Source of the DNA: Alphaproteobacteria bacterium
GTDB lineage: Bacteria; Pseudomonadota; Alphaproteobacteria; UBA8366; GCA-2717185
Reading direction: 5' to 3'
DNA length: 64,000 nt
Assembly (NCBI GenBank): GCA_012103325.1
Contig: WLWY01000003.1
Location: forward strand, 496,001 to 560,000
Shown here: positions 1 to 7,614 of the stretch, piece after piece
How the letters are laid out: every line of letters begins with the position of its first letter
Position numbering within the stretch: position 1 is the first letter of the stretch
The notes under the pieces: model-generated
The model's input: the letters and a program-made list of their open reading frames with translations, nothing else
Database searches by the model: none
What the model was told of the DNA's origin: nothing
Translations under genes and position numbers: made by a program

Positions 1-595
1 CATGGGCGTAGGCCAGATCGATCAGTTCGGATTCGATCTGTTCTTCAGCCGGCATGCCGTGGCGCATCAGTTCGACATAGAGCCTGCCATCGAAGATCGC
101 TGCCAACTGCAGCAGCATCGCTTCGGCGGCGGGACGCTGCCCTTCCAGCAGCAAGCGCCCGACGGCGCCGGTAACCCCGCCCGTCAGCGCGATGAGACCG
201 GAACTGTGGGCCTCCAGATCGGCGAGCGTGATCTGCGGCGAGTCTTCCGCCGCCGAACTCAAATACGAGCGGCTGACAAGATCGAGCAGATTGCCGTAAC
301 CCTCGGCGGACTGCGCAAGCAAAACGATCCAATCGCTCCCCTGCCCGGCACCGCCATGGACTTCGCCATCGGTGCGCTGGACGGCAATCTGGCAGCCGAT
401 GATCGGCTGTATGCCCGTCGCGCGCGCGGCCAGCGAGAACTCGAGTGCGCCGAACAGGTTGCCCGTATCGGCAACGCCGACCGCCGGCATCCGATGCTTC
501 GCGCAGAGCGCCGCCAAATCGGGAATCTTGATCGCGCCTTCGGAAAGCGAAAACGCGTCATGAACTCTCAGGTGTACGAAATCCGCATGTGCCAT
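1..595 (-). CDS. dnaE: DNA polymerase III subunit alpha, N-terminal part (partial)
   Basis: The minus-strand frame opens with ATG at 595 and runs off the left edge without a stop, giving 198 residues of a protein that is normally about 1,150 long. The protein begins MAHADFVHLRVHDAFS, the hallmark start of the PHP domain of the replicative polymerase alpha subunit. HLRVH is the degenerate metal site also seen in gamma-proteobacterial DnaE. The following residues (PAVGVADTGNLFGALEF, then QPIIGCQI) continue the PHP fold. It catalyses leading and lagging strand synthesis in the Pol III core. It is the last gene of the long minus-strand core block and lies after lolD and the methyltransferase gene. 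The polymerase catalytic aspartates lie outside the window. Confidence 0.95.
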   Translation of the reverse strand, partial: MAHADFVHLRVHDAFSLSEGAIKIPDLAALCAKHRMPAVGVADTGNLFGALEFSLAARATGIQPIIGCQIAVQRTDGEVHGGAGQGSDWIVLLAQSAEGYGNLLDLVSRSYLSSAAEDSPQITLADLEAHSSGLIALTGGVTGAVGRLLLEGQRPAAEAMLLQLAAIFDGRLYVELMRHGMPAEEQIESELIDLAYAH

Positions 596-685
596 AGTGA
601 CAAACTACACAATGGCAAATCCCCTGTCAGCCGGAACAACGGCCGATATGGTGTGATCGGCTAGAAACTTATCCACATGTGGCCG

Positions 686-1360
686 CTATTTACGGATTCG
701 CACTTCAGCGGCTCGTACCTTTGCACCATGCTTTTTGAATATCGCGTCGACACCGGGCAGATACCAGCCGTTGACTCGCGGAATCGGGTTCAGCCGGAGG
801 AAGATTTCGCCGGTATCCGTGAGGTGATTCTCCTTCATGTCCTTTATGAAAAAATCCCACTCGGCCGGTCCCCAAATCTCCTCGACCGAGGGGCGGTCGA
901 AGGCGACGAGAAAACAGGTGATCAGATCGAACTTGGTCCCCAGGCTCTCCATCGGCTCGAATTTCTTGATGCTGTAATGCTTCTTGTCGATGCCCAGGAA
1001 GTCCGTCACCGCGTCGTACAGTATCTGTCCTTCGATATCGATGGCTTTCACCGTATGGCCATGCCAGCAATTGCAAACATACGGGAAATAGCCAAATCCT
1101 GTGCCGATATCGAGAATCGAGATGTGCCGCCGCTGCAGGATCCCGAGCTTGAGCGCCCGGCGGACGTTCTCGCGGATCCAGGGCTCGAAGTTGAAATACT
1201 TGAAGTCCATCAGGTGCTGTTTTCCCTTGCACGCCTTACGAAGCGCAAAGAAATCGTCCTGATCGATTGTGGCGCAAATATCTTCCGCCATCGATTTCGA
1301 CTGCAAATTGATGATCAAGTTCTCAGGGCTGAGTTTTGCAATATACTTCTGAAAATTCAT
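686..1360 (-). CDS. Class I SAM-dependent methyltransferase, substrate unknown
   Basis: The 224-residue protein has a clear SAM-binding motif I, LDIGTGFGYF (about residues 83-92), and an acidic residue at the end of strand beta2 (VKAIDIEG, about 105-112). These are the two landmarks of Rossmann-fold class I methyltransferases. The rest gives no substrate clue. The start ATG at 1360 has an AAGGA ribosome site 8-9 nt upstream. A TTGACA-like -35 element lies in the 145-bp gap above it, so the gene probably has its own promoter. Its codon use is visibly more A/T-rich than lolD and dnaE on either side, which suggests an acquired gene inserted into the lolD-dnaE junction. The fold is sure, the reaction is unknown. 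Confidence 0.8.
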   Translation of the reverse strand: MNFQKYIAKLSPENLIINLQSKSMAEDICATIDQDDFFALRKACKGKQHLMDFKYFNFEPWIRENVRRALKLGILQRRHISILDIGTGFGYFPYVCNCWHGHTVKAIDIEGQILYDAVTDFLGIDKKHYSIKKFEPMESLGTKFDLITCFLVAFDRPSVEEIWGPAEWDFFIKDMKENHLTDTGEIFLRLNPIPRVNGWYLPGVDAIFKKHGAKVRAAEVRIRK

Positions 1361-1409
1361 GCTCGAGTCCTTGCTCTCTATAAGGCCGTTTATTGTATTT
1401 GAGAAATTT

Positions 1410-1444
1410 GCGCACTAAAGACGCGCACTAGTCAGATTTGTCAA
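1410..1444 (-). promoter_or_regulatory. Candidate sigma-70 promoter of the methyltransferase gene
   Basis: On the minus strand TTGACA (1444-1439) is followed after 17 nt by TCTTTA, a weak -10 match. Transcription would run into the methyltransferase gene. The -35 match is exact and the -10 is poor, so this is only a candidate. Confidence 0.35.
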
Positions 1445-1505
1445 GTATTATGAAACACTTGTTTGACTAACAATTGGTTAACCGAGCCACGCGAAGTCGA
1501 CCCGA

Positions 1506-2189
1506 TTACTGGTCGACCAAAAACCCATCTTCGAGCTTTACGACGCGATCCATACGCGCCGCCAAGTCGAGGTTATGGGTTGCGATTACGGCCGCCAAGC
1601 CACTTTGCCGCACAAAATCCAGCAGCAAGCCAAACACGTCGCCAGCCGTATGCGAATCGAGGTTGCCCGTCGGCTCGTCGGCAAGCAGCAAGCGCGGGCC
1701 GTTAGCCAGCGCGCGGGCAATCGCGACCCGCTGCTGTTCGCCGCCGGAAAGCCGCGCGGGACGGTGGCTGGCGCGGTCCCGCAGTCCAACGGAATTGATC
1801 AATTCATCCGCCCGCTTGCGCGCGGCGCGGCGCGACCTCCCGGCAATCATCTGCGGCAGCATGACGTTTTCCACCGCCGAAAACTCCGGCAGAAGGTGGT
1901 GAAACTGGTACACGAATCCGATCTCGTTGCGGCGAATCTCGGTGCGTGCGCCATCGGACATCGCGCCGCAGGGCTGCCCGGCGATACTGACCTCACCGCC
2001 GTCCGGCATTTCGAGCAGACCGGCGACATGCAGCAGCGTCGACTTGCCGGCCCCGGAAGGTCCAACCAGGCCGACCAGGTCCCCCGCCTCGACCTTCAGC
2101 GTCGCCCCGCGGATTACCTCAAGCCGTGCATCCGCCTGCACATAGGTGCGGACGACCGCGTCGAGTTGCAGGATCGCGGGCTCACTCAT
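1506..2189 (-). CDS. lolD: Lipoprotein-releasing ABC transporter ATPase LolD
   Basis: The 227-residue protein is an ABC ATPase of the MacB/LolD group. It shows Walker [10 protein letters not shown] (residues 43-51), a Q-loop in VYQFHHLL (93-100), signature LSGGEQQRV (about 147-155) and Walker B LLLADEP (about 167-173) followed by the switch histidine region IATHNLD. It powers extraction of outer-membrane lipoproteins from the inner membrane, working with the permease encoded just upstream. Its start overlaps the lolE end by 8 bp, so the two are translationally coupled. Length is normal for the family. Confidence 0.95.
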   Translation of the reverse strand: MSEPAILQLDAVVRTYVQADARLEVIRGATLKVEAGDLVGLVGPSGAGKSTLLHVAGLLEMPDGGEVSIAGQPCGAMSDGARTEIRRNEIGFVYQFHHLLPEFSAVENVMLPQMIAGRSRRAARKRADELINSVGLRDRASHRPARLSGGEQQRVAIARALANGPRLLLADEPTGNLDSHTAGDVFGLLLDFVRQSGLAAVIATHNLDLAARMDRVVKLEDGFLVDQ

Positions 2190-3426
2190 AACGCAGCACT
2201 TCGACCGGATCGAGCCGCGCCGCCCGCCGCGCCGGCACGATCGAGGCCAGGAAGGAAAGCGTCAGCGCCATGACGATCACCGTCACCACTTCCATCGTTT
2301 CGATCTTTGCCGGCAACCGCGACAGAAAGTAGATTTCCGCATTGAACACGTTGGCGCCGGTCAAGGTCTGGATCCATTGCCGGATCGTTTCGATATTCGC
2401 CGCGAACGCGATACCAAGCGCGCTTCCGGCAACCGTCCCGATGAGACCGACGCTGGCCCCGGTCATGAAGAATACCCGCAGGATCATGCCCCGCGTCGCC
2501 CCCATGGTGCGCAGGATCGCGATGCCCTTGCCCTTGTCGTTGACCAGCATGATCTGACTGGAGATCACGTTGAACGCGGCAACGACGATGATGAGCGTGA
2601 GGATCAGAAACATCACGTTGCGTTCGACTTGGAGGGCTGTGAAGAAGCTGGCGTTTACACGCTGCCAATCGAGAACCCGAAACCCGTTGCCCAGCGTTTT
2701 TCGAATATCGGCGCCGACTTCGAAAACGCTGTCCGCATTATCGGTCATGACCTCGATTGCCGACACGGCAGCCTTCTTGCGGAAGAATATCTGCGCCTGC
2801 TTCAACGGCATGTAAATGAAGGTGCTGTCATATTCCGACATGCCTACTTCAAACACGGCGGCGACGGTATAGCCCTTCGTCCGCGGCATCGTACCGAATG
2901 CGCTGGGATTGCCCTGCGGCGAAATCAGCGTGATCTTGTCGCCCGGCCGCAAGCGCATATTCTGCGACATCCGGCTGCCGATAATCACACCCTTACCGTC
3001 CTCGAAACCGTTCAACCCGCCGGTGATAATATTATCGACCAGCAACGGCCGGCGCTTGAAATCCGCTTCCCGGAGCCCGCGAACCAGCGCGCCGGCAGCG
3101 ACGCCGTGCGCGGTGGCCATGACTTGCCCCTCGACAATCGGTGCTGCCGATACGACACCCGGCAATTCCTGGATCTTCGCCACGAGCGGATCGAAATCTT
3201 CGATGCTTCTTGTGTTGCTCGAGATATTGATGTGCCCGTTCACGCCGAGAATGCGGGACAGCAATTCCTGGCGAAACCCGTTCATCACGGCCATCACGAT
3301 AATAAGAGTCGCGACGCCCAGCATGATGCCGGCTAGCGAGAACCAGGCGATGACAGAGATGAAGCCTTCCTGCCGCCGGGCACGCAGATAGCGCAGGGCA
3401 ACGAGCCGCTCGAATGCAGTAAACAT
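2182..3426 (-). CDS. lolE: Lipoprotein-releasing ABC transporter permease (LolC/LolE type)
   Basis: The 414-residue permease has the FtsX/MacB layout. There is one transmembrane segment near the N-terminus (about residues 22-45, after [19 protein letters not shown]), a large periplasmic domain, and three transmembrane helices in the last 150 residues. The start [18 protein letters not shown] is typical of LolC/LolE. Alphaproteobacteria commonly have one such permease that would homodimerise, where E. coli has separate LolC and LolE. Only one is seen here. It sits between proS (8-bp gap) and lolD (8-bp overlap), the usual alphaproteobacterial order. Confidence 0.93.
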   Translation of the reverse strand: MFTAFERLVALRYLRARRQEGFISVIAWFSLAGIMLGVATLIIVMAVMNGFRQELLSRILGVNGHINISSNTRSIEDFDPLVAKIQELPGVVSAAPIVEGQVMATAHGVAAGALVRGLREADFKRRPLLVDNIITGGLNGFEDGKGVIIGSRMSQNMRLRPGDKITLISPQGNPSAFGTMPRTKGYTVAAVFEVGMSEYDSTFIYMPLKQAQIFFRKKAAVSAIEVMTDNADSVFEVGADIRKTLGNGFRVLDWQRVNASFFTALQVERNVMFLILTLIIVVAAFNVISSQIMLVNDKGKGIAILRTMGATRGMILRVFFMTGASVGLIGTVAGSALGIAFAANIETIRQWIQTLTGANVFNAEIYFLSRLPAKIETMEVVTVIVMALTLSFLASIVPARRAARLDPVEVLRYE

Positions 3427-3434
3427 CTAGGCGC

Positions 3435-4754
3435 CTAACTGGCCAAACGGGTGAGCGCCGCGTCGATGGTCAGTTCTTCCGTCTCGCCGGATCGGCGATT
3501 CTTCAACTCGACCTTGCCATCCTTCAGGCCGCGAGGGCCAGCAACGAGTTGCCAGGGCAAGCCGATCAGATCCATGTCCGCGAACTTACTGCCGGCGCGC
3601 TCCGAGCGGTCGTCGTAGAGTACTTCGACGCCGGCATCGCTGAGCTTCGTGTACATCTCCCCACACGCAGCATCGCACGCGTCGTCACCGCTGCGCAGAT
3701 TGATCAGGCCGACTTTGAACGGCGCCACCGATTCCGGCCAGATAATGCCCTTCTCGTCATGGCTCGCCTCGATGATCGCGCCAACCAACCGCGAGACACC
3801 GATCCCGTAGGAGCCCATCTGAACCGCGACTTCGTCGCCATCGGGCGTCGTCACCAGGGCCCCCAGGGGCTTTGAGTAATTGTCGCCGAAGAAGAAGATG
3901 TGCCCGACTTCTATGCCGCGCGCCGAAACCCGACGGTCTTCCGGCACCGCGCTCTCGAACGCCGCCGCATCGTGCATTTCATCGGTCGCCGCATATAGGC
4001 TCGTCCATTCGTCGACGATGGGCTGCAGATCCGAGTCGAAATCGATATCCCGCTGAAGCACGTCGCGCTCGAGAAAGTCGCGGTGGCAGAAGACCTCGCT
4101 TTCGCCGGTATCGGCAAGGATGATGAATTCGTGGCTCATATCGCCGCCAATTGGACCGGTATCCGCCCGCATCGGGATCGCCTGAAGACCCATGCGCGCA
4201 TAAGTGCGCAGATAGGCGACAAACATCCTGTTGTACGCCCTGCGGCCCGCCTCAGCGTCCAAATCGAACGAATAGGCGTCCTTCATCAGAAACTCGCGGC
4301 CCCGCATCACGCCGAAGCGCGGCCGCACCTCATCCCGGAACTTCCACTGGATGTGATACAGATTCTTCGGCAGATGTCGGTAACTCTTGATGGCCGCACC
4401 AAAAATCTCGGTAATCACTTCTTCATTGGTCGGTCCGTACAGCATTTCCCGGTCGTGCCGGTCGGTGATGCGCAGCATCTCCTGCCCGTAATCGTCGTAC
4501 CGGCCGCTTTGGCGCCACAAATCGGCTGACTGGATCGTCGGCATCAGCATTTCCTGCGCGCCGGCGGCATTCTGCTCCTCGCGCACGATCTGCTCGATAT
4601 TCTTCATGACCTTGAAGCCCATGGGCAGCCAGGAATAGATACCGGCGCTCGCCTGCCGGATCATACCGGCGCGCAACATATAGCGGTGCGAAACGATCTG
4701 CGCTTCGCTCGGCGTTTCCTTTAGCGTTGGCATGAAATACTGCGAAAGGCGCAT
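3435..4754 (-). CDS. proS: Prolyl-tRNA synthetase, short form
   Basis: The 439-residue class II synthetase charges tRNA-Pro. It begins [20 protein letters not shown] and contains the class II core elements: YGPTNEE and [20 protein letters not shown] (motif 2 region), followed by the C-terminal anticodon-binding domain ([10 protein letters not shown] onward). It goes directly from the catalytic core to the anticodon domain. The roughly 180-residue editing insertion of the long bacterial ProRS is absent, which is the known alphaproteobacterial short form. No separate editing protein is seen in the window. Confidence 0.96.
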   Translation of the reverse strand: MRLSQYFMPTLKETPSEAQIVSHRYMLRAGMIRQASAGIYSWLPMGFKVMKNIEQIVREEQNAAGAQEMLMPTIQSADLWRQSGRYDDYGQEMLRITDRHDREMLYGPTNEEVITEIFGAAIKSYRHLPKNLYHIQWKFRDEVRPRFGVMRGREFLMKDAYSFDLDAEAGRRAYNRMFVAYLRTYARMGLQAIPMRADTGPIGGDMSHEFIILADTGESEVFCHRDFLERDVLQRDIDFDSDLQPIVDEWTSLYAATDEMHDAAAFESAVPEDRRVSARGIEVGHIFFFGDNYSKPLGALVTTPDGDEVAVQMGSYGIGVSRLVGAIIEASHDEKGIIWPESVAPFKVGLINLRSGDDACDAACGEMYTKLSDAGVEVLYDDRSERAGSKFADMDLIGLPWQLVAGPRGLKDGKVELKNRRSGETEELTIDAALTRLAS

Positions 4755-4830
4755 CGGCGTTACTCCGCGGACCGGTCAATTGGGGTGTGGAATGTAGGGA
4801 ATGGCCAGAGCGATGTCCATCCGCCCTCTT

Positions 4831-5259
4831 TTACTTACTTTTACGCAGAATCTCTTTGCATTTCCGCGACAACCGGCGCGTTTCCGTGCGAGTCAGCGGC
4901 TTGCCGTTGAAGGTAGCCCGGTTCTTCTCCATGTCGAAGGAAATGGTGCCGACATCGAGCGAGGTCTCGCCAAAGCGCGCCGCCCCGCCTTTCAATGGGT
5001 TGAGTGCAATGGAAAATTCCAGAACCTTCGGCACGATGTCTTTCAACGCCAGCGACTCTTCGACATTAGCCGGCGCCACCATGCGGCCCCTAACATCGAC
5101 GCCGGGCTGATAGGCAACATCCGCGGACGGCCGGTGCTCGACAATCAGGATGCAGTCGGACTTGGTAATCCGCACGGCGGTCTCCTCCGCCGCCTGCCCG
5201 CTGTAAGCGACCAAAATCGCGAGAATTGCCGTCGTTGTCCGTATCATCACTCTTTTCAT
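4831..5259 (-). CDS. Small secreted protein of unknown function
   Basis: The 142-residue protein starts with a basic, hydrophobic signal peptide (MKRVMIRTTTAILAILVAYSGQA, cleavage probably after SGQAA). The mature part is polar and lysine-rich at the C-terminus, with a single cysteine pair (SDCILI and SRKCKEIL) that could form a disulphide in the periplasm. I do not recognise a domain. It lies between proS and the divergently oriented purine permease. Start alternatives are M1 and M5. Confidence 0.65.
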   Translation of the reverse strand: MKRVMIRTTTAILAILVAYSGQAAEETAVRITKSDCILIVEHRPSADVAYQPGVDVRGRMVAPANVEESLALKDIVPKVLEFSIALNPLKGGAARFGETSLDVGTISFDMEKNRATFNGKPLTRTETRRLSRKCKEILRKSK

Positions 5260-5348
5260 GTTGTGCCTATCCCGCCGCGCGCAAAGAAAAATTTAATACA
5301 ATCAAGAATCGGGCCAGAATGAGATAAGCAATGAGTGTGGGGGCTCTC

Positions 5349-6638
5349 ATGATCGACAGTTTTTTCAAGTTATCGGAGCATCAGACGACGGTGCGGGCCG
5401 AAGTGCTGGGCGGCGTCACGACGTTCCTGACGATGGCCTACATCATTTTCGTCAATCCGCTGATCTTGGCCGACGCCGGCATGGACAAGGGTGCGGTCTT
5501 CGTCGCCACCTGCCTCGCGGCGGCAATCGGCACGCTGATCATGGGACTTTACGCCAATTATCCCGTCGCATTGGCACCGGGCATGGGCCTGAACGCGTTT
5601 TTTACCTACGGCGTCGTCAAGGGCATGAACCATAGCTGGGAGGTCGCGCTCGGCGCGGTGTTCCTGTCTGGCGTCATCTTCCTGGTGCTCAGTATCCTTC
5701 CGGTCCGTGAATGGATCGTAAACGCCATTCCCCGCTCGATTAAAATGGCGGTTTCGGCGGGGATCGGCTTTTTTCTGGCAATTATTGCCTTGAAGAATGC
5801 GGGTATCGTCGTCGATCACCCGGCAACGCTGGTCACCTTGGGCGATCTCACCGCACCGGCAACGATACTCGCCTGTGCCGGCTTCCTGGTCATGGCCGCG
5901 CTCGACAAACTGCGCATCCCCGGCGCGATCATCATCGCCATTCTCGGCACGACGGTTATCGGCATCCTGCTCGGAATCTCAACCTTCAACGGCGTCGTTT
6001 CCGCACCGCCGAGCGTCGCGCCGACCTTCCTGAAGATGGATATCGTGGGCGCACTCGATGTCGGTCTCATTTCCATCGTCTTCGCCTTCCTGTTCGTCGA
6101 TCTGTTCGATACGGCAGGCACCTTGGTCGGCGTCGCACACCGTGCCGGCCTGCTCGACGAAGACGGCAAGCTTCCCCGCCTTCGCCACGCCCTGATGGCG
6201 GACAGCGTCGCCACCGTCGCCGGCGCCGCTATCGGCACTTCAACGACCACCAGCTATATCGAGAGCGCGTCCGGCGTGAAGGCGGGCGGGCGCACCGGCC
6301 TAACCGCCGTCGTCGTGGCGATCCTGTTCCTCTGCAGCCTGTTCTTCGCACCGTTGGCGACGACGATTCCCGGCTATGCGACAGCACCGGCCCTGCTTTT
6401 CGTCGCCTGCATCATGGCGCGGGGCTTGACGGAGATCGATTGGGAAGACGTGACGGAGTACGCGCCCGCGGTCGTGACCGCACTGGCGATGCCGCTGACG
6501 TTCTCGGTTGCTAACGGTATCGCCTTCGGCTTCATCGCCTATGCGGCGGTGAAACTGCTAACCGGGCGACTTTCGGAGCTGAACCCAGCCGTCGCGATCC
6601 TCGCCGTGGCCTTTATCTTGAAATTCGGCTTCTTATAG
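5349..6638 (+). CDS. NCS2-family purine permease (guanine/hypoxanthine type)
   Basis: The reading frame is open from 5331, but the start MIDSFFKLSEHQTTVRAEV at 5349 matches family N-termini, giving 429 residues. The protein is a multi-helix permease of the AzgA/PbuG/GhxP branch of NCS2. It has the early GGVTTFLTMAYIIFVNP segment, ALAPGMGLNAFFTYGVVK, and the later DLFDTAGTLVGVA and GTSTTTSYIESASGV motifs that form the substrate site in this branch. It probably imports purine bases by proton symport. It is the only plus-strand gene in the first 37 kb and interrupts an otherwise co-directional block. Exact substrate is not decided by the sequence. Confidence 0.9.
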   Translation: MIDSFFKLSEHQTTVRAEVLGGVTTFLTMAYIIFVNPLILADAGMDKGAVFVATCLAAAIGTLIMGLYANYPVALAPGMGLNAFFTYGVVKGMNHSWEVALGAVFLSGVIFLVLSILPVREWIVNAIPRSIKMAVSAGIGFFLAIIALKNAGIVVDHPATLVTLGDLTAPATILACAGFLVMAALDKLRIPGAIIIAILGTTVIGILLGISTFNGVVSAPPSVAPTFLKMDIVGALDVGLISIVFAFLFVDLFDTAGTLVGVAHRAGLLDEDGKLPRLRHALMADSVATVAGAAIGTSTTTSYIESASGVKAGGRTGLTAVVVAILFLCSLFFAPLATTIPGYATAPALLFVACIMARGLTEIDWEDVTEYAPAVVTALAMPLTFSVANGIAFGFIAYAAVKLLTGRLSELNPAVAILAVAFILKFGFL

Positions 6639-6672
6639 ATCCGGTAGCGCGGCTTCGTCCGCGTCGGGACAC

Positions 6673-6915
6673 TTACGCGCGCGGCTCGCGGAACGTAATC
6701 CAGCCCGCATCGATAACCGCCCAGACAATCGCCAAGAGAACCGCGGACACCAAGGTCGTCACGCCCACTTTCAACCAGAGGCGCGGCTTGTCAGGTGCCC
6801 CGACCTCATGGCCCGGTTCCGGATTTTCCGCCCGGCTCACGCCCCACGGCAGCACCATGAAAAAGACAAGCCACCAGAGGACCACATAGGTTACGACGCC
6901 GCTGACCGGTCCCAT
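6673..6915 (-). CDS. DUF1467 family small membrane protein
   Basis: The 80-residue protein has two transmembrane helices (about residues 5-27 and 49-70) separated by a short polar loop containing PDKPRLWLKV. This is the DUF1467 pattern, found almost only in alphaproteobacteria and often next to mce and proS, as here. Function is unknown. Its ATG at 6915-6913 overlaps the TAA of the open frame running through the palindromic element upstream (TAATG), and no independent Shine-Dalgarno is visible in front of it. Confidence 0.85.
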   Translation of the reverse strand: MGPVSGVVTYVVLWWLVFFMVLPWGVSRAENPEPGHEVGAPDKPRLWLKVGVTTLVSAVLLAIVWAVIDAGWITFREPRA

Positions 6916-7160
6916 TATACCAAGGAGCGCTGATAGTGACCCGTAGAGATCGCGAATGCGGTCCGTCGGGTAGGAGGGGCGGCGCCGGCGATGTGGTGCA
7001 TCGTCAAGCGGTTCCGACGCCCACCGACGGACCGCATACGCGACCCGAAGGGCAGGTTATCCAGGCTTTCGGACAGCGTCGCGCCCGGCTTCCGATGCAC
7101 CGCATCGCCACGCAGTGCACTCCTTGCCGAAAATCTGGATAACCCGTCTCTATGAGTCAC
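6915..7160 (-). other. Open reading frame traversing palindromic element copy A
   Basis: On the operon strand AAGGAG (7174-7169) lies 8 nt before a GTG at 7160. From there the frame stays open through the element for about 81 codons and ends at TAA 6917-6915, overlapping the ATG of the DUF1467 gene. The peptide is basic and low in complexity, and matches the peptide from copy B over its whole length with no frameshift. I read this as translational read-through that keeps the operon translated, not as a proven functional protein. Confidence 0.5.
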
Positions 7161-7178
7161 TATCAACGCTCCTTGGTA
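6918..7178. repeat. Palindromic MITE-like element, copy A
   Basis: A 261-bp element bounded by terminal inverted repeats TACCAAGGAGCGCTGATA (6918-6935) and its near-complement (7161-7178, 17 of 18 pair). The terminal pairing continues about 14 nt further inward. Inside are two more hairpin arms (near 6950-7045 and 7054-7145), so the whole folds as a branched structure. It is 84% identical, without gaps, to copy B at 15781-16041. Both ends are flanked by TA, which would fit a TA target duplication if the element proper starts at CCAAGG. It fills the space between the mce stop (TAA 7181-7179) and the DUF1467 start (6915). Confidence 0.9.
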
Positions 7179-7583
7179 TTAAACTTGTTCCAACTCCACC
7201 AGCGTGCCGGCGAAATCCTTGGGATGCAGAAACAGCACTGGTTTGTCATGCGCGCCGTTCTTCGGCTCGCCATCGCCCAGCACCCGTGCGCCTTGCGCGG
7301 TCAGCCGGTCGCGCGCCGCGCGGATATCGTCGACCTCGTAACACACATGATGCATACCGCCGGACGGGTTGCGGTCGAGAAACGGTTGGATCGGCGAGTC
7401 GGCGCCGAGCGGATGCAGCAGCTCGATCTTGCTGTTATCGAGCTCGACGAAGACGACGGTAACGCCGTGCGCAGGCAGATCCTGCGGTTCCGTCACCGTC
7501 GCGCCCAGCGCATCGCGGTACATCGCCCGCGCCGCTTCCAAATCCGGGACGGCAATCGCCACGTGATTCAATCGGCCGATCAT
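7179..7583 (-). CDS. mce: Methylmalonyl-CoA epimerase
   Basis: The 134-residue protein is a glyoxalase/VOC-fold enzyme made of two beta-alpha-beta-beta-beta units. It starts IGRLNHVAIAVPDLEAA with the first metal ligand His, and continues with VELDNSKIELLHPLG (Glu ligand), GGMHHVCYEVDDI (His) and DFAGTLVELEQV (Glu). This arrangement is characteristic of methylmalonyl-CoA epimerase, which interconverts the 2S and 2R forms in propionyl-CoA catabolism. It lies downstream of rnj (31-bp gap) in the standard alphaproteobacterial order. Its TAA stop directly abuts palindromic element copy A. Confidence 0.92.
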   Translation of the reverse strand: MIGRLNHVAIAVPDLEAARAMYRDALGATVTEPQDLPAHGVTVVFVELDNSKIELLHPLGADSPIQPFLDRNPSGGMHHVCYEVDDIRAARDRLTAQGARVLGDGEPKNGAHDKPVLFLHPKDFAGTLVELEQV

Positions 7584-7614
7584 CTCATTCCTTCCTCGTG
7601 TCCGATAGCGAGTA

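Noticed and set aside
2..664. Plus-strand open frame at the left edge
   Set aside because: It is the complement of the dnaE N-terminus, which is clearly coding on the minus strand.
6936..7142. Plus-strand frame within palindromic element copy A as a separate gene
   Set aside because: It exists because the element is nearly symmetrical. The operon runs on the other strand, so it is unlikely to be transcribed.
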